From: an uncultured Bacillaceae bacterium
GTDB lineage: Bacteria > Bacillota > Bacilli > Bacillales > Bacillaceae_L
DNA length: 64,000 nucleotides
Direction of reading: 5' to 3'
Assembly: GCA_947497585.1 (NCBI GenBank)
Contig: CANMHG010000002.1
Coordinates: 1-64,000 of the forward strand
The notes beneath the pieces are model-generated. The model ran no database searches. It saw only the letters and a program-made list of their open reading frames with translations, and was not told where the DNA came from. Shown here in pieces: positions 18,041 to 27,575 of the stretch (within the stretch, counting starts at the first letter, position 1; every line of letters starts with the position of its first letter). A program made the translations under genes and the position numbers.

Positions 18041-18276
18041 TAGTCATCGTCATTGTTGATTTGTATTGCAGGTGTATTATTATAGATATAGGTTGGCGGA
18101 AGGTCATTTGGATGTACCTCACGATCATGATCCTTATAAAACTGATTGTTAATTTTTAGATTGGCATCTTCTGTTTTACTTACCTTTTCACTAGCTAATG
18201 TATTTTGACTCGGCATATCTTCTAAGTATTGATTAATTTTTAAATTTGCATTTTCTGTATTGTTTTTTTGATTCAT
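18040..18276 (-). CDS. Small hydrophilic protein with repeated (N/D)ANLKIN motif
   Basis: A 78-residue, Asn/Asp-rich protein with no membrane segment or signal peptide and no cysteine. The motif NANLKINQYLED near residue 9 recurs as DANLKINNQFYKD near residue 37, an internal duplication of about 28 residues. AAGGTG supports the ATG. It lies between ispG and yqfX among sporulation-linked genes. I do not recognise the family. A small spore-associated protein is possible, but nothing proves it. Confidence 0.6.
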   Translation of the reverse strand: MNQKNNTENANLKINQYLEDMPSQNTLASEKVSKTEDANLKINNQFYKDHDREVHPNDLPPTYIYNNTPAIQINNDDD

Positions 18277-18305
18277 TTAAAACACCTTGCCTTTTAGCTT
18301 AAATT

Positions 18306-18337
18306 AAAGCTCGGTACAGAAATGTACCGAGCTTTTT
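18306..18337. terminator. Terminator of yqfX
   Basis: A perfect 12-bp stem AAGCTCGGTACA / TGTACCGAGCTT with a 4-nt loop, between yqfX and the small 78-codon gene. Confidence 0.85.
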
Positions 18338-18357
18338 ATCTTACTACACTACGTTAC

Positions 18358-18750
18358 CTAAAAAAATGGGAGGATAAATATGCCTACGATAATTGAAATG
18401 GCACCAATCCCTATCGCCCATGCTCCTAATCCTGTAGCACCTCTTCTGCGTGCGATAAAGCCAATTATAATCCCAGCAGCTCCCATAAGTACTGGCATTA
18501 CAAATAATGAAATGATCGATAGCGCTAAGGCCAACCATCCCATACCAGTTCCACCTGTAACTGTATCATTATTTGTTTCCTCTACAGTTTCCCTGTTGTA
18601 ATTTGTACCTAGTGGAGGTGCAACCTCAGCTGCAGTCTCCTCAGTATAATCCGAGTAGATATTTGAACCTAGGTTTGGGTCGACAAAATGATTTTCATCA
18701 TAATCATGAGCAATTCCTCGTTCACGGTTATTATTTTGATCTTCTGCCAT
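18358..18750 (-). CDS. yqfX: YqfX-like small membrane protein
   Basis: A 130-residue protein. The first 70 residues are acidic, Asn-rich and soluble. The last 60 form two glycine-rich membrane segments (GWLALALSIISLFVMPVLMGAAGIIIGFIA and GAWAIGIGAISIIVGIFILPFF) separated by a basic RRRGATG turn. Length and position between ispG and yqfW match B. subtilis YqfX. The function is unknown. Confidence 0.75.
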   Translation of the reverse strand: MAEDQNNNRERGIAHDYDENHFVDPNLGSNIYSDYTEETAAEVAPPLGTNYNRETVEETNNDTVTGGTGMGWLALALSIISLFVMPVLMGAAGIIIGFIARRRGATGLGAWAIGIGAISIIVGIFILPFF

Positions 18751-18919
18751 TGCTTAATCCCTCGCTTTCCTTAAGAGTAAGGAGCATTTATATTATTGAA
18801 CCAATGTTGTGTAATTATGTTGTTAATGTTTTCTTCTAATGGAAACAAGTATTGTATGTTAAACTATAGCTATTCCGTAATTTTTGCTATTAATGTTATT
18901 CAAGGAGTTGCTGTAAAAA

Positions 18920-19492
18920 ATGAATAAGAAACTTGGTATCGATATTGATGGAACGATTACATGTCCAACAACATTTGTTCCTTATATTAATGAATCATTT
19001 CATATGAATATTACGCTTGACGATATGACTGAATACGATTTGCGTCCATTATTAAAAGTAAATGACGAACAGTTTTGGGAATGGATGAACAAAGTAGAAC
19101 CAACTATCTATAAAAATGCACCTTTGGCTAAAAACGCAAAGTCTGTCTTGGATATTTGGAAAGATCAACATGAATTAATTTATATTAGTGCTAGAAGAGA
19201 TCAATATGTCCCTATTACGCATGAATGGTTTAAACATAATCAAATGCACTATCATAAAATTGATTTAGTTGGAAGTCATGATAAATTAGAGGCTGTAAAG
19301 AGGCATAAAATTGACTTGTTCTTTGAAGATAAACATGACAATGCATGTGATATCAGTGAAGAATGTAAAATCCCTGTAATCCTTTTTAATACACCTTACA
19401 ATCAGGACCCTATTCCCAAAAACGTTATTAGGGTGAATGATTGGGTAGAGGCACGAAATTGGGTGGACAAGTATATAAAAGAACAAGCCTAA
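18920..19492 (+). CDS. yqfW: Putative 5'(3')-deoxyribonucleotidase-like HAD phosphatase YqfW
   Basis: A 190-residue HAD-superfamily protein. LGIDIDGTITCP gives the DxDGT nucleophile and general acid near residue 7. IYISARRDQY gives the second motif. The third region, DLFFEDKHDNACDI, supplies acidic metal ligands. This fits the NT5C/YqfW nucleotidase group, and the substrate is unproven. It is convergent with zur across a shared terminator. Confidence 0.82.
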   Translation: MNKKLGIDIDGTITCPTTFVPYINESFHMNITLDDMTEYDLRPLLKVNDEQFWEWMNKVEPTIYKNAPLAKNAKSVLDIWKDQHELIYISARRDQYVPITHEWFKHNQMHYHKIDLVGSHDKLEAVKRHKIDLFFEDKHDNACDISEECKIPVILFNTPYNQDPIPKNVIRVNDWVEARNWVDKYIKEQA

Positions 19493-19501
19493 AAATAAGA
19501 A

Positions 19502-19533
19502 AGGTGTCCCATGCATGTGTGCAGGGGACACCT
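19502..19533. terminator. Bidirectional terminator between yqfW and zur
   Basis: The stem AGGTGTCCC / GGGGACACCT is separated by 13 nt in the convergent intergenic space. Confidence 0.75.
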
Positions 19534-19562
19534 CTTACTTTTTCATTTAAGTTTTGTTTAAT

Positions 19563-19970
19563 TTAACACTCGGGACATGTACCGTAAATTTCGAATTTAT
19601 GACCTGTAACCTCATAGCCCTTGAGATTGTCAGATAATACTTCCATTGGACATAGGTCAATTTCTTTCGTCTTACCACATTCCATGCAAATAAAATGATG
19701 GTGATGATGCTTTGTACTGCAAGTGAACCTGAAATGCTTTTCTCCAGATAACTCAGTGGTTTCTAAAATACCTAACTCTACAAAGGTGGAAAGATTGCGA
19801 TATATTGTATCAAAGCTTAAGCCAGGGTAATCATCTTTCATATGATCTAAAACGTCCTTAGCTGTCAAATATTTATTTGATTTTGAAAATAGCTCCAGCA
19901 TATCTTCTCTTTTACCCGTATGTTTAAACCCTTTTTCTTTCATTAATTCTAACGCTTCAGTTACTTTCAT
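19563..19970 (-). CDS. zur: Zinc uptake regulator Zur (Fur family)
   Basis: A 135-residue zinc-sensing repressor. The winged-helix part contains [36 protein letters not shown]. The regulatory part has the [14 protein letters not shown] metal segment and a second cysteine pair in the last residues (GTCPEC), which form the structural zinc site. The start is placed at [10 protein letters not shown] (19970), since the 16 extra upstream residues lie inside znuB and are not conserved. It overlaps znuB by 14 nt and ends earlier than B. subtilis Zur (145 aa), right after the last CxxC. Confidence 0.94.
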   Translation of the reverse strand: MKVTEALELMKEKGFKHTGKREDMLELFSKSNKYLTAKDVLDHMKDDYPGLSFDTIYRNLSTFVELGILETTELSGEKHFRFTCSTKHHHHHFICMECGKTKEIDLCPMEVLSDNLKGYEVTGHKFEIYGTCPEC

Positions 19971-20811
19971 TTTTATAAGATCTTCCTCTCCGCCACTTTT
20001 TCCAACTGATTGCACCAATCAAGATGAAAACTGCTAGCACAACAATTGTTCCACCAGGAGCTAAGTCTAAATGATAGGATAAGATTAATCCGACTATTAC
20101 TGATATTTCTCCAAATAATACTGAGAAAAATATAGTCTGTTTAAAACCATTCGCAATTCGGATACTTGCTGCGACTGGAATTGTCATTAACGAGGAAACT
20201 AGTAATATACCTACAATTCTCATCGAGGCAGCGATTACAAGAGCAACTGTTATGATAAAAATAAAGTGGATTAACTTTGAATTTATTCCAGATGCAACCG
20301 CATGTTCTTCATCGAACGATAAAAGAAATAACTCTTTATAAAATAAAATAATAATAAGTACGACAAAAGCTGAGATACCTACAACAGCCCACATATCACT
20401 TCTACTTACTGCACTAACACTTCCGAATAAGTAATTAAATAAGTCTGTATTAAATCCATCGGCGAGAGAAATAAATATAACACTTAATCCAATTCCTCCG
20501 GATAGTATGATAGGTATTGCAAGTTCCTGATAATGTTTATAGATACCTCTTAATTTTTCTATAAATAAGGAGCCGGTAACGGAGAAAGCCATTCCCATAT
20601 ATAGAGGGTTAATGCCTACAAGGCCAAAGCGTTTCTCTATAAACAAGCTAGCTGCTATCCCAGCAAGAGTAACGTGACTAAGTGCATCAGCAATCAAAGA
20701 TAAACGTCTAACAACCACAAACACTCCAAGTAATGGTGCTATAAAGCCTATCAATACCCCTGCAATAAAGGCATTTTGTAAAAATTCATATTGTAAAAGT
20801 CCTTCAAGCAT
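19957..20811 (-). CDS. znuB: Zinc ABC transporter permease ZnuB
   Basis: A 284-residue ABC-3 family permease for zinc (or manganese) import, with about eight hydrophobic segments. Conserved pieces are [25 protein letters not shown] near the N-terminus and [38 protein letters not shown]. The start is ATG at 20811, fixed by GGAGG 8 nt upstream. The longer reading frame would start inside znuC without a ribosome site. It overlaps the znuC stop by 8 nt and the zur start by 14 nt, a tightly coupled operon. Confidence 0.92.
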   Translation of the reverse strand: MLEGLLQYEFLQNAFIAGVLIGFIAPLLGVFVVVRRLSLIADALSHVTLAGIAASLFIEKRFGLVGINPLYMGMAFSVTGSLFIEKLRGIYKHYQELAIPIILSGGIGLSVIFISLADGFNTDLFNYLFGSVSAVSRSDMWAVVGISAFVVLIIILFYKELFLLSFDEEHAVASGINSKLIHFIFIITVALVIAASMRIVGILLVSSLMTIPVAASIRIANGFKQTIFFSVLFGEISVIVGLILSYHLDLAPGGTIVVLAVFILIGAISWKKWRRGRSYKNESN

Positions 20812-21595
20812 GGTTGTGTCCTCCATGATTATGACTATGATCATGTGTTAATACATGAAGGTGGTGGCCATAAAACTGTGAAAAATCTTTTTCTTGTAAT
20901 TCGTCGAAATCCTTTGCACTTCCGTGGAAGTGTAAATGCTTATTTAAACAAGCAACATGAGTGACTTTATCGGTAATTGTCCCCACGTCATGCGTAACTA
21001 ATATTAATGTAATTCCTAATCGTTTATTTAAGTCATCTAGCATATTATAAAAATTTTGCACCGTCTGTGCATCTATACCAACTGTTGGTTCATCTAGGAT
21101 CAGTAACTCTGGTTGACTTACAAGTGCTCTTGCAATAAATACTCTTTGCTGTTGTCCTCCTGATAATTCGCCGATGTTTCTATGAACGAACTCAGTCATA
21201 CCAACAGAAGCAATTGCCTCTGTTACCAATTGCTTATTTTCTTTACCTAAGAATTTAAATAACCCAAGTTTTGATGTTAAACCACTAGCTACAACTTCAA
21301 AAACAGTTGCAGGAAAGCCTGAGTTAAAACTGTTGGCTTTTTGTGAGACAAATCCAATTTTGTGCCAGTTTTTAAACGAGTGAATATCTGTACCGAATAG
21401 TTTTATCGTGCCTTTTTGTGGCTTTAAAAGTCCAAGTAAGCACTTTAACAGCGTTGATTTTCCAGAACCATTTGGTCCTACTAAACCTAAAAATGCACCT
21501 TTTGGTACAGTTAAATGTATATCTTCAAGCACATTTTGCTTTTCATATCGATAATACAGATGATCGATTTCTAATATAAGGTTATGGTCTTGCAT
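20804..21595 (-). CDS. znuC: Zinc ABC transporter ATP-binding protein ZnuC
   Basis: A 263-residue ATPase with Walker A (GPNGSGKSTLLKCLLG), signature [15 protein letters not shown], Walker B (LLILDEPTVGID) and the H-loop (LILVTHDVG). The C-terminus is strikingly histidine-rich ([20 protein letters not shown]), a probable zinc-binding tail. It is first in znuC-znuB-zur. No binding-protein gene (znuA) is adjacent, so ZnuA must be encoded elsewhere. Confidence 0.93.
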   Translation of the reverse strand: MQDHNLILEIDHLYYRYEKQNVLEDIHLTVPKGAFLGLVGPNGSGKSTLLKCLLGLLKPQKGTIKLFGTDIHSFKNWHKIGFVSQKANSFNSGFPATVFEVVASGLTSKLGLFKFLGKENKQLVTEAIASVGMTEFVHRNIGELSGGQQQRVFIARALVSQPELLILDEPTVGIDAQTVQNFYNMLDDLNKRLGITLILVTHDVGTITDKVTHVACLNKHLHFHGSAKDFDELQEKDFSQFYGHHLHVLTHDHSHNHGGHNHA

Positions 21596-21612
21596 GTAAT
21601 CACCTTTTCAGT

Positions 21613-21633
21613 TTTTAAGAATCATTCCGATTT
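21613..21633. promoter_or_regulatory. Candidate Zur operator upstream of znuC
   Basis: The half ATTCCGATTT (21624-21633) matches 9 of 10 bases of the Zur half-site ATTACGATTT. The other half is poorly conserved. It lies just downstream of a good minus-strand promoter, where a repressor would block initiation. Confidence 0.45.
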
Positions 21634-21636
21634 ATA

Positions 21637-21665
21637 AGTATACATGACACTCAACCTTTTGTAAA
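21637..21665 (-). promoter_or_regulatory. Sigma-A-type promoter of znuC-znuB-zur
   Basis: Minus-strand -35 TTTACA (21660-21665), a 17-bp spacer and -10 TATACT (21637-21642), about 45 nt before the znuC ATG. Confidence 0.65.
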
Positions 21666-21731
21666 GAAAGGGGTTAGTGGGGTTTTTTCAAGAAGTAAAA
21701 ATAACCTTCCATTCCTAACAGCTCTTTACTA

Positions 21732-22604
21732 TTAATGAATAGCTGATTTAAATTTTCCACCCTTCACTTCATGGGTGTCCATTATAGTGATAAAGGCATT
21801 GGGATCGACCTCATGAATAAGTGATTTAAGTTTTGTTACCTCTAAACGAGTGATAACAACATAAATTACATCCTTATCCTTGTCAGTAAAGCCACCTTTA
21901 CCTTTCAACTTTGTTGTCCCTCTTCCTAGTCGGTCTAGTATTGCATCAGATATCTCATTATACTCATCAGAAACAATAAATGCTGCCTTCGTTTCATCTA
22001 ATCCCTGAATCACTGTATCGATGGTTTTAAAAGCAATATAGTATGTCATTACGGAATACATCGCTTGTTCAGGTCCGAAGACGAAAGCTGCCCATAAAAA
22101 GATAAAAATATTAATAAACATAATAAACTCACCAACGGAGAATGGTAGCTTTTTAGTTAATAATATTCCTAAGATTTCTGTACCATCCATCGCTCCACCA
22201 TGACGAATGACTAATCCTACTCCCACTCCTAGGATTAAGCCCCCAAAAACAGTAGCTAAAATAGGCTCATTTGTAAATGGCTCTACATGATGCAACATTG
22301 TTTCTATTAACGCCAATGCACCGATTGCTAAAAGTGAGGACCACATAAACGTTTTTCCTATGAATTTGTAACCGTAATACATAAAAGGTAAATTTAATAC
22401 GATAATTAATAATGCAAAGCTTATGTATGGAGGTGTTAAATAATCTAAGATTAGAGAAATTCCGATGACTCCTCCATCGATAATTCTGTTAGGTACTAAA
22501 AATAATTCGATTGATGCAGCGGCGAGACCAGCACCGAAAATAATCATTATAATTCTATATACTATACTAGCTAATCCTTCTTTTTTATGTTGTTTGTGCG
22601 CCAT
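21732..22604 (-). CDS. yqfU: YitT family membrane protein YqfU
   Basis: A 290-residue protein with five or six membrane segments in the DUF161 (YitT) repeats, ending in a soluble DUF2179 domain (about residues 215-280, [30 protein letters not shown]). Motifs [12 protein letters not shown] and [15 protein letters not shown] are typical. The molecular role is unknown. It lies upstream of znuC but has its own space of 136 nt. B. subtilis YqfU is the positional ortholog. Confidence 0.87.
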   Translation of the reverse strand: MAHKQHKKEGLASIVYRIIMIIFGAGLAAASIELFLVPNRIIDGGVIGISLILDYLTPPYISFALLIIVLNLPFMYYGYKFIGKTFMWSSLLAIGALALIETMLHHVEPFTNEPILATVFGGLILGVGVGLVIRHGGAMDGTEILGILLTKKLPFSVGEFIMFINIFIFLWAAFVFGPEQAMYSVMTYYIAFKTIDTVIQGLDETKAAFIVSDEYNEISDAILDRLGRGTTKLKGKGGFTDKDKDVIYVVITRLEVTKLKSLIHEVDPNAFITIMDTHEVKGGKFKSAIH

Positions 22605-22653
22605 AAATCCCCCTACTCATTATTCCATTTTTATATAACTGTTATTTTAAGCA

Positions 22654-22790
22654 TAGTCCGTTTCTTTCCACTGCAGGCACTTGCTTTCCGCGGGGAGGGA
22701 TTCGAGCCTCCTCGGCGCTCCGCACCTGTGGTGTCTCGAACTTCCCTCTACTCCCGCAGGAGTCAAGTGCCTTCCGCTCCAATCCACTCT
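22654..22790. repeat. Nested palindromic repeat, copy 2 (yqfU / yqfT intergenic)
   Basis: The same element as at 13046 and in the same orientation. Outer arms are AGGCACTTG / CAAGTGCCT. Inner arms are TTCGAG / CTCGAA, a paired change relative to copy 1. It occupies the divergent 340-nt gap 22605-22944. The rest of the gap is AT-rich and should hold the promoters of yqfU and yqfT. Confidence 0.85.
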
Positions 22791-22944
22791 TAACCTAACT
22801 ATATTTAACAACACTATTCAAAAAATGTCTTTTTAAATATTATACAATACCTTTTCTCTTGAAGATAATTACAAACTCTTCTCTAATTTTTCTCACATAT
22901 TTTAAAACTATCTCATAAAGTAAACATAGAGGTGAGAATAAGGG

Positions 22945-23196
22945 ATGAGTTTATTTAAAAACATTATTAATAAAAAAATGAATTCTATTACTGTAGAGGA
23001 ACTTTTATCTTATAGTCAGCAATATCAAGTCGCTATCAATCGAAATCAGGCTAAAGAAATTGTAAAATTGATCAGAGGAAAAAACATAAATCTATTTGAT
23101 GATAACGAGCGACATAGGCTCCTAAAACAGGTTGCGCAAATTACTAGTCCTGAGGTTGCAAGACAGTTGAATACATTATTCAATCAATTAATATAA
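22945..23196 (+). CDS. yqfT: DUF2624 protein YqfT
   Basis: An 83-residue soluble, mostly helical protein (MNSITVEELLSYSQQYQVAINRNQAKEIVKLIRGKNINLFDD) of the DUF2624 family. Length and place next to nfo match B. subtilis YqfT. The function is unknown. It is convergent with nfo across a strong terminator. Confidence 0.75.
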   Translation: MSLFKNIINKKMNSITVEELLSYSQQYQVAINRNQAKEIVKLIRGKNINLFDDNERHRLLKQVAQITSPEVARQLNTLFNQLI

Positions 23197-23213
23197 TCCA
23201 TATGTAATGAAAC

Positions 23214-23247
23214 AAAAACTGTCAAGATATTTAACTTGACAGTTTTT
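23214..23247. terminator. Bidirectional terminator between yqfT and nfo
   Basis: AAAAACTGTCAAG / CTTGACAGTTTTT is a perfect 13-bp stem. Confidence 0.88.
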
Positions 23248-23268
23248 GTTGTTCAATAACCTTATACT

Positions 23269-24162
23269 TTATGAATTACTGATTTTTGTTAAAAGTTCAG
23301 AGTCAAATTCTTTCCCCTTTAACATCTCAATTTCAAATTTGTATGGTGCTTTTTTATTGTTTTTGTCTTCACCAACAAATGGAGTTTCTAAAATTTTGGG
23401 CACACTCGTTAACTGTGGATGATGAACGATATAGCTAAGTGCAGAAAAGCCAATGTTACCAAAGCCGATGTTTTCATGTCTATCCTTTCTTGCCCCACGT
23501 TCATTTTTGCTATCATTAATGTGTAAAACCTTAAGTCGGTCTATACCGATCAACTTATCAAACTCATTTAGCACACCATCAAAATCTTCCACAATGTCAT
23601 AGCCTGCATCGTGTGTGTGACATGTATCAAAACATACTGAGATTTTTTCATTGTGTTTCACACCATCAATAATTTTAGCAATTTCTTCAAATGAACTTCC
23701 ACATTCAGAGCCTTTCCCAGCCATCGTCTCTAAAGCAATTTGTACTTCTTGGTCTGAGGTAACAACTTCATTTAATCCCTCAATAATCTTCTGAATCCCA
23801 CATTCAACACCTGCACCTACGTGAGCACCAGGATGAAGTACAATTTGTCTAGCACCTAGCGCGTATGTGCGCTCTATTTCCGAACGTAGAAAATTTACTC
23901 CAAGCTCAAAAGTTGAAGGATTAGTTGAGTTTCCAATATTAATAATATAAGGAGCATGAACAATAATCTCGTCAATTCCATTTTCCTTCATATGTGCTAA
24001 TCCAGCCTCTATGTTAAGGTCTTCGATTTTTTTTCTTCTAGTATTTTGAGGTGCACCTGTATAAATCATAAAGGTATTTGAACCATATGAAACAGCCTCG
24101 GCACTTGCTGCCAATAGCATATCTTTCCCACTCATTGAAACATGTGAGCCAAGCTTTATCAT
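23269..24162 (-). CDS. nfo: Endonuclease IV (AP endonuclease)
   Basis: A 297-residue type-2 AP endonuclease that cuts DNA 5' of abasic sites using three zinc ions. The metal-binding motifs of the TIM barrel are visible: [66 protein letters not shown] and ILETPF. The start at ATG 24162 gives the length of B. subtilis Nfo. A GTG three codons upstream is the alternative. Confidence 0.96.
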   Translation of the reverse strand: MIKLGSHVSMSGKDMLLAASAEAVSYGSNTFMIYTGAPQNTRRKKIEDLNIEAGLAHMKENGIDEIIVHAPYIINIGNSTNPSTFELGVNFLRSEIERTYALGARQIVLHPGAHVGAGVECGIQKIIEGLNEVVTSDQEVQIALETMAGKGSECGSSFEEIAKIIDGVKHNEKISVCFDTCHTHDAGYDIVEDFDGVLNEFDKLIGIDRLKVLHINDSKNERGARKDRHENIGFGNIGFSALSYIVHHPQLTSVPKILETPFVGEDKNNKKAPYKFEIEMLKGKEFDSELLTKISNS

Positions 24163-24189
24163 TACAAACACTCCAATCCCATCAACGTT

Positions 24190-25500
24190 CTATTTTCTTT
24201 TCACTCTTCTTTGGCGTTTTTTAAATTGTTCCATTTCCCTCGTCATTTTTTTCTTATAACCAGGTTTAACTTTACTCGGTCTTCTTACAGCACTTCTTGC
24301 TTGTCTTTCTACTTCATCATCTTGCTTTTGTCTGTTTTTACGTTTATTTCTTTCCCCAAGTTTTACCCATTCATTTTTCTCTAGGTCAAGATTTGTAAAT
24401 GTGATACCCAACTTTTCGAGCTTATTTAAGGCATCTTCGTCTGGTAAATCGTATATTGTAACCGCTGTTCCAGAATAACCTGCTCTTGCAGTACGACCCA
24501 CTCGATGAATATAAAAGTCTAAATCTGAAGGTAACTCATAGTTAATCACATGACTTACACCTTCAATGTCAATTCCTCTTGCCGCTAAGTCTGTAGCTAC
24601 AACATATTGAAATTCTAGATCACTAATTTGCTTCATTACTTTTTTACGATCACGTGGAGATAATCCACCATGAATTCTACCTACTTTAAGACCTTTTTCA
24701 AGTAAACCATCTGCAACGTCATCAGCCATTTTTTTTGTATTCGTAAAAACAATCGCTAAATACGGGTTGTATGCTTTAAGCATATCGTGTAGCAGTTTAA
24801 GTTTGTTACGGTGTCTTAATGGAACTAACACATGCTCCACTTTTGCTGCTGTTGCTTGCTTAGGTGCCACGTGTGTATATTTTGGGTTTTCAAGATATTT
24901 TTTTAAAAAAGGCTTTAGTTTTTCTGGAATTGTCGCTGAGAAAACAAGGATCTGAATTTTCTCAGGCATTTTTGCTGCAACTTGGTCTACATCCTCAATA
25001 AAGCCCATATCGAGCATTAAATCAGCCTCGTCAATTACAATCGTTGTGGCTGTATGTACTAACAGCGCATTCTCTTTAGTAAGATCATTAATTCTACCTG
25101 GAGTTCCAACAACAATCTGTGGCTGTGTTTTTAATTTATCAATTGCCCTTTGTTTATCCGTTCCACCAACAAAGTTTTTCGCTGTGATCTGTTCATCTGG
25201 TGAGCAATGTTTAATAACCTTTAAAACTTCCTGATAGATTTGGGTAGCTAATTCTCTAGTTGGTGCTGTAATCACTGCTTGTACTTCATTTAAAGAAGGA
25301 TCAATTTTGTTTAACAATGGCAGAAGGTATGCATGAGTTTTACCAGTACCTGTTTGCGATTGACCAATTGCACTTTCTCCACGCTGGATAGAAGGAATGA
25401 GACGCTCCTGTATATCCGTTGGTTTTGTGAATTTTAATTCCGTCAGTGCCTCCATAATAAAAGGTTTAAATTCAAAACGTTCAAATTGATTATTTTCCAT
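24190..25500 (-). CDS. cshB: DEAD-box RNA helicase (CshB-like)
   Basis: A 436-residue ATP-dependent RNA helicase with all core motifs: Q-motif (FERFEFKPFIMEALTELKFTKPTDIQ), AIGQSQTGTGKTHAYLLP, PTRELATQ, TPGRI, VIDEADLMLD, FSATIP, VATDLAARGIDIEGVSHVINYELP and HRVGRTAR. A Lys/Arg-rich tail of about 50 residues would bind RNA. It corresponds to B. subtilis YqfR/CshB (438 aa), a cold-shock and ribosome-assembly helicase. The start is set at MENNQFERF with GAGG upstream. Confidence 0.93.
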   Translation of the reverse strand: MENNQFERFEFKPFIMEALTELKFTKPTDIQERLIPSIQRGESAIGQSQTGTGKTHAYLLPLLNKIDPSLNEVQAVITAPTRELATQIYQEVLKVIKHCSPDEQITAKNFVGGTDKQRAIDKLKTQPQIVVGTPGRINDLTKENALLVHTATTIVIDEADLMLDMGFIEDVDQVAAKMPEKIQILVFSATIPEKLKPFLKKYLENPKYTHVAPKQATAAKVEHVLVPLRHRNKLKLLHDMLKAYNPYLAIVFTNTKKMADDVADGLLEKGLKVGRIHGGLSPRDRKKVMKQISDLEFQYVVATDLAARGIDIEGVSHVINYELPSDLDFYIHRVGRTARAGYSGTAVTIYDLPDEDALNKLEKLGITFTNLDLEKNEWVKLGERNKRKNRQKQDDEVERQARSAVRRPSKVKPGYKKKMTREMEQFKKRQRRVKRK

Positions 25501-25733
25501 AATAGTAGTAACCTCATTTATCAATTATTTATTATTAGTTATTTTTCGACATATACGAACAATTTAACCTAATTTCTCATTATAAATGATTTTTTTCCAA
25601 AAAACCATTAACCGAGCCTAATATTTCCTGATTTTAAACATTCTACTACACATTAGCATATTGTAAGTAATGAAGGTATCTGGATTTATTGATACTTTTT
25701 ACTTATGTAATTACCAAGAAAGGAGGAAAAAAT

Positions 25734-26252
25734 ATGTTTCCCGGAAGACAATTACCTCCAATGCAAGGATACCCTATGCAAAACCCATTCTTCGGCGCTG
25801 GTTTTCAACCACAGCAAATGCCTAGTCGTGGTGCGGGTGGTCTGCTGAAAAGATTATTTTCAGGTGGTTCTTCACCAATGCAAGGAGTAGCAAACCCTTC
25901 AGGTGTTCAGGGAATGCTTAATCCATCGACTATCCAAGGTCTAGCAAATCCAGCAAACCTTAGTGGAATGTTAGGAAACGTTCAAAAAGCTTTAAAAATG
26001 GCTGAAACTGTTGGACCCATGGTACAGCAGTACGGTCCTTTAGTTAGAAATATTCCCGCAATGTATAAGATTTATAAGGAACTTAATAATAACGACTCAG
26101 AAACTGCTACAGCTGAGGAAGGCAAAGATGTGGAAGCTTCAAATAGAAAAAAAGAAGTTAAAGAAAGGGAAGTACCTAAAGAGAAGCAAGCTACAACAAC
26201 AAAAAGAAAATCAACTGAACAGAGAGCTTCGTTACCTAAGCTCTATGTTTAA
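25734..26252 (+). CDS. yqfQ: YqfQ/VrrA-like protein
   Basis: A 172-residue low-complexity protein that starts MFPGRQLPPMQGYPMQN, rich in Pro, Gln, Met and Gly. It contains NPSGVQGMLNPSTIQGLANPANLSGMLG, a run of short NPs...G repeats, then a short conserved segment and a charged Lys/Glu tail. This matches the YqfQ/VrrA family. The start is fixed by AAAGGAGG at 25720-25726. No enzymatic role is known. It is codirectional with ispH. Confidence 0.78.
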   Translation: MFPGRQLPPMQGYPMQNPFFGAGFQPQQMPSRGAGGLLKRLFSGGSSPMQGVANPSGVQGMLNPSTIQGLANPANLSGMLGNVQKALKMAETVGPMVQQYGPLVRNIPAMYKIYKELNNNDSETATAEEGKDVEASNRKKEVKEREVPKEKQATTTKRKSTEQRASLPKLYV

Positions 26253-26399
26253 GTTGTCATAGTAATAGTATATCATGCTTTGTATTATTCTCCTTACTCC
26301 GATATAATAATAGAAGAGATAAGAAGATTAATTTGGCTAAAGAACGGGTCGAACAAAATTTAATCGTTCCTTTACCATTAGTCTAAAGGAGGAGAATAC

Positions 26400-27344
26400 A
26401 TGGATGTCATTAAAATCGCACCTCGAGGTTATTGTTATGGTGTTGTAGATGCAATGGTTATTGCAAAAAATGCTGCTTTAGATAAAAATTTGCCTAGGCC
26501 CATATATATATTAGGAATGATTGTTCACAATAAGCATGTTACCGATGCATTTATAGATGAAGGCATTATCACATTAGATGGTGCAAATCGATTAGAAATT
26601 CTGGACCAGGTAAAGGAAGGCACAGTTATCTTTACAGCACATGGTGTATCTCCAGAAGTAAAAAAACTAGCGAGAGATAAAGGATTGGTTACGATTGATG
26701 CAACTTGTCCAGATGTTACTCGCACACATGACTTAATTAAAGAAAAGGTTGCTGAGGGCTTCCAAATTATTTATATAGGCAAGAAGGGACATCCTGAGCC
26801 AGAGGGTGCTGTCGGAGTTGCTCCAACCCATGTACATCTTGTTGAAACTGTAGAAGATGTTAATCAATTATCGTTAGATAGTGACAAAATTGTTGTTACA
26901 AACCAAACGACTATGAGCCAATGGGATGTCGCAGATGTGATGGAAAAGGTAAAGGAGAAATATCCACAAACAGAAGTGCACCGTGAAATATGTATGGCTA
27001 CTCAGGTTCGACAAGAAGCAGTAGCAGAGCAAGCTGGTGAAGCAGATGTAACGATTGTAGTTGGGGATCCTAAGAGTAATAATTCAAACCGACTTGCTCA
27101 AGTTTCTGAAGAAATTGCAGGGACAAGAGCTTATCGTATTGCAGATTTAAGTGAGTTAAAACTTGAATGGTTACAAGGGGCAAAAACAGTTGCTGTTACT
27201 GCAGGAGCTTCTACGCCAACACCGATTACAAAAGAGGTTATTACGTTTTTAGAGCAATATGATCCAAGTGATGAAAAGGAGTGGGAACTTGAGAGAAAGG
27301 TTCCGCTTCATAAGATTTTACCTAAAGTAAAGTCATCAAATTAA
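26400..27344 (+). CDS. ispH: 4-hydroxy-3-methylbut-2-enyl diphosphate reductase (IspH)
   Basis: A 314-residue [4Fe-4S] enzyme that reduces HMBPP to IPP and DMAPP, the last step of the non-mevalonate pathway. The three cluster cysteines are in PRGYCYGVV (residue 12), [11 protein letters not shown] and [13 protein letters not shown]. Substrate-binding histidines lie in [12 protein letters not shown] and FTAHGVSP, and [14 protein letters not shown] is also conserved. AAGGAGGAG precedes ATG. IspG, its partner, is encoded 8.4 kb upstream on the same strand. Confidence 0.96.
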   Translation: MDVIKIAPRGYCYGVVDAMVIAKNAALDKNLPRPIYILGMIVHNKHVTDAFIDEGIITLDGANRLEILDQVKEGTVIFTAHGVSPEVKKLARDKGLVTIDATCPDVTRTHDLIKEKVAEGFQIIYIGKKGHPEPEGAVGVAPTHVHLVETVEDVNQLSLDSDKIVVTNQTTMSQWDVADVMEKVKEKYPQTEVHREICMATQVRQEAVAEQAGEADVTIVVGDPKSNNSNRLAQVSEEIAGTRAYRIADLSELKLEWLQGAKTVAVTAGASTPTPITKEVITFLEQYDPSDEKEWELERKVPLHKILPKVKSSN

Positions 27345-27347
27345 ACT

Positions 27348-27384
27348 TGAAAGAGCATTCCCGTTATGAGGAAATGCTCTTTTG
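27348..27384 (+). terminator. Terminator of ispH
   Basis: AAAGAGCATTCCC / GGAAATGCTCTTTT followed by T's, 10 nt after the stop. Confidence 0.8.
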
Positions 27385-27400
27385 TTTTGCACTTATAACA

Positions 27401-27533
27401 TAGACCGTTTCTTTTCGCTGCAGTCACTTGCTTTCCGCGGGGAGGAAGTCGAGCCTCCTCGGCTTTGCCTGCGGGGTCTCGACCTTTCCTCTACTTCCCG
27501 CAGGAGTCAAGTGACTTCCGCTCCAATCCACTC
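27401..27533. repeat. Nested palindromic repeat, copy 3 (ispH / yqfO intergenic)
   Basis: The same orientation as copies 1 and 2. The outer arm changes on both sides, AGTCACTTG / CAAGTGACT instead of AGGCACTTG / CAAGTGCCT. The inner arm is GTCGAG / CTCGAC. Both keep full pairing. It sits between convergent genes. Confidence 0.85.
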
Positions 27534-27575
27534 CGTAAACATATGGAATAAACTACTCTTTAAAAAGGCCTTTTC

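Noticed and set aside
22587-22793. Open frame on + strand across repeat copy 2
   Set aside because: It is created by the palindromic repeat. Similar frames occur at 27382-27699 and 40413-40601 with related, repeat-derived peptides. No ribosome site or family similarity.
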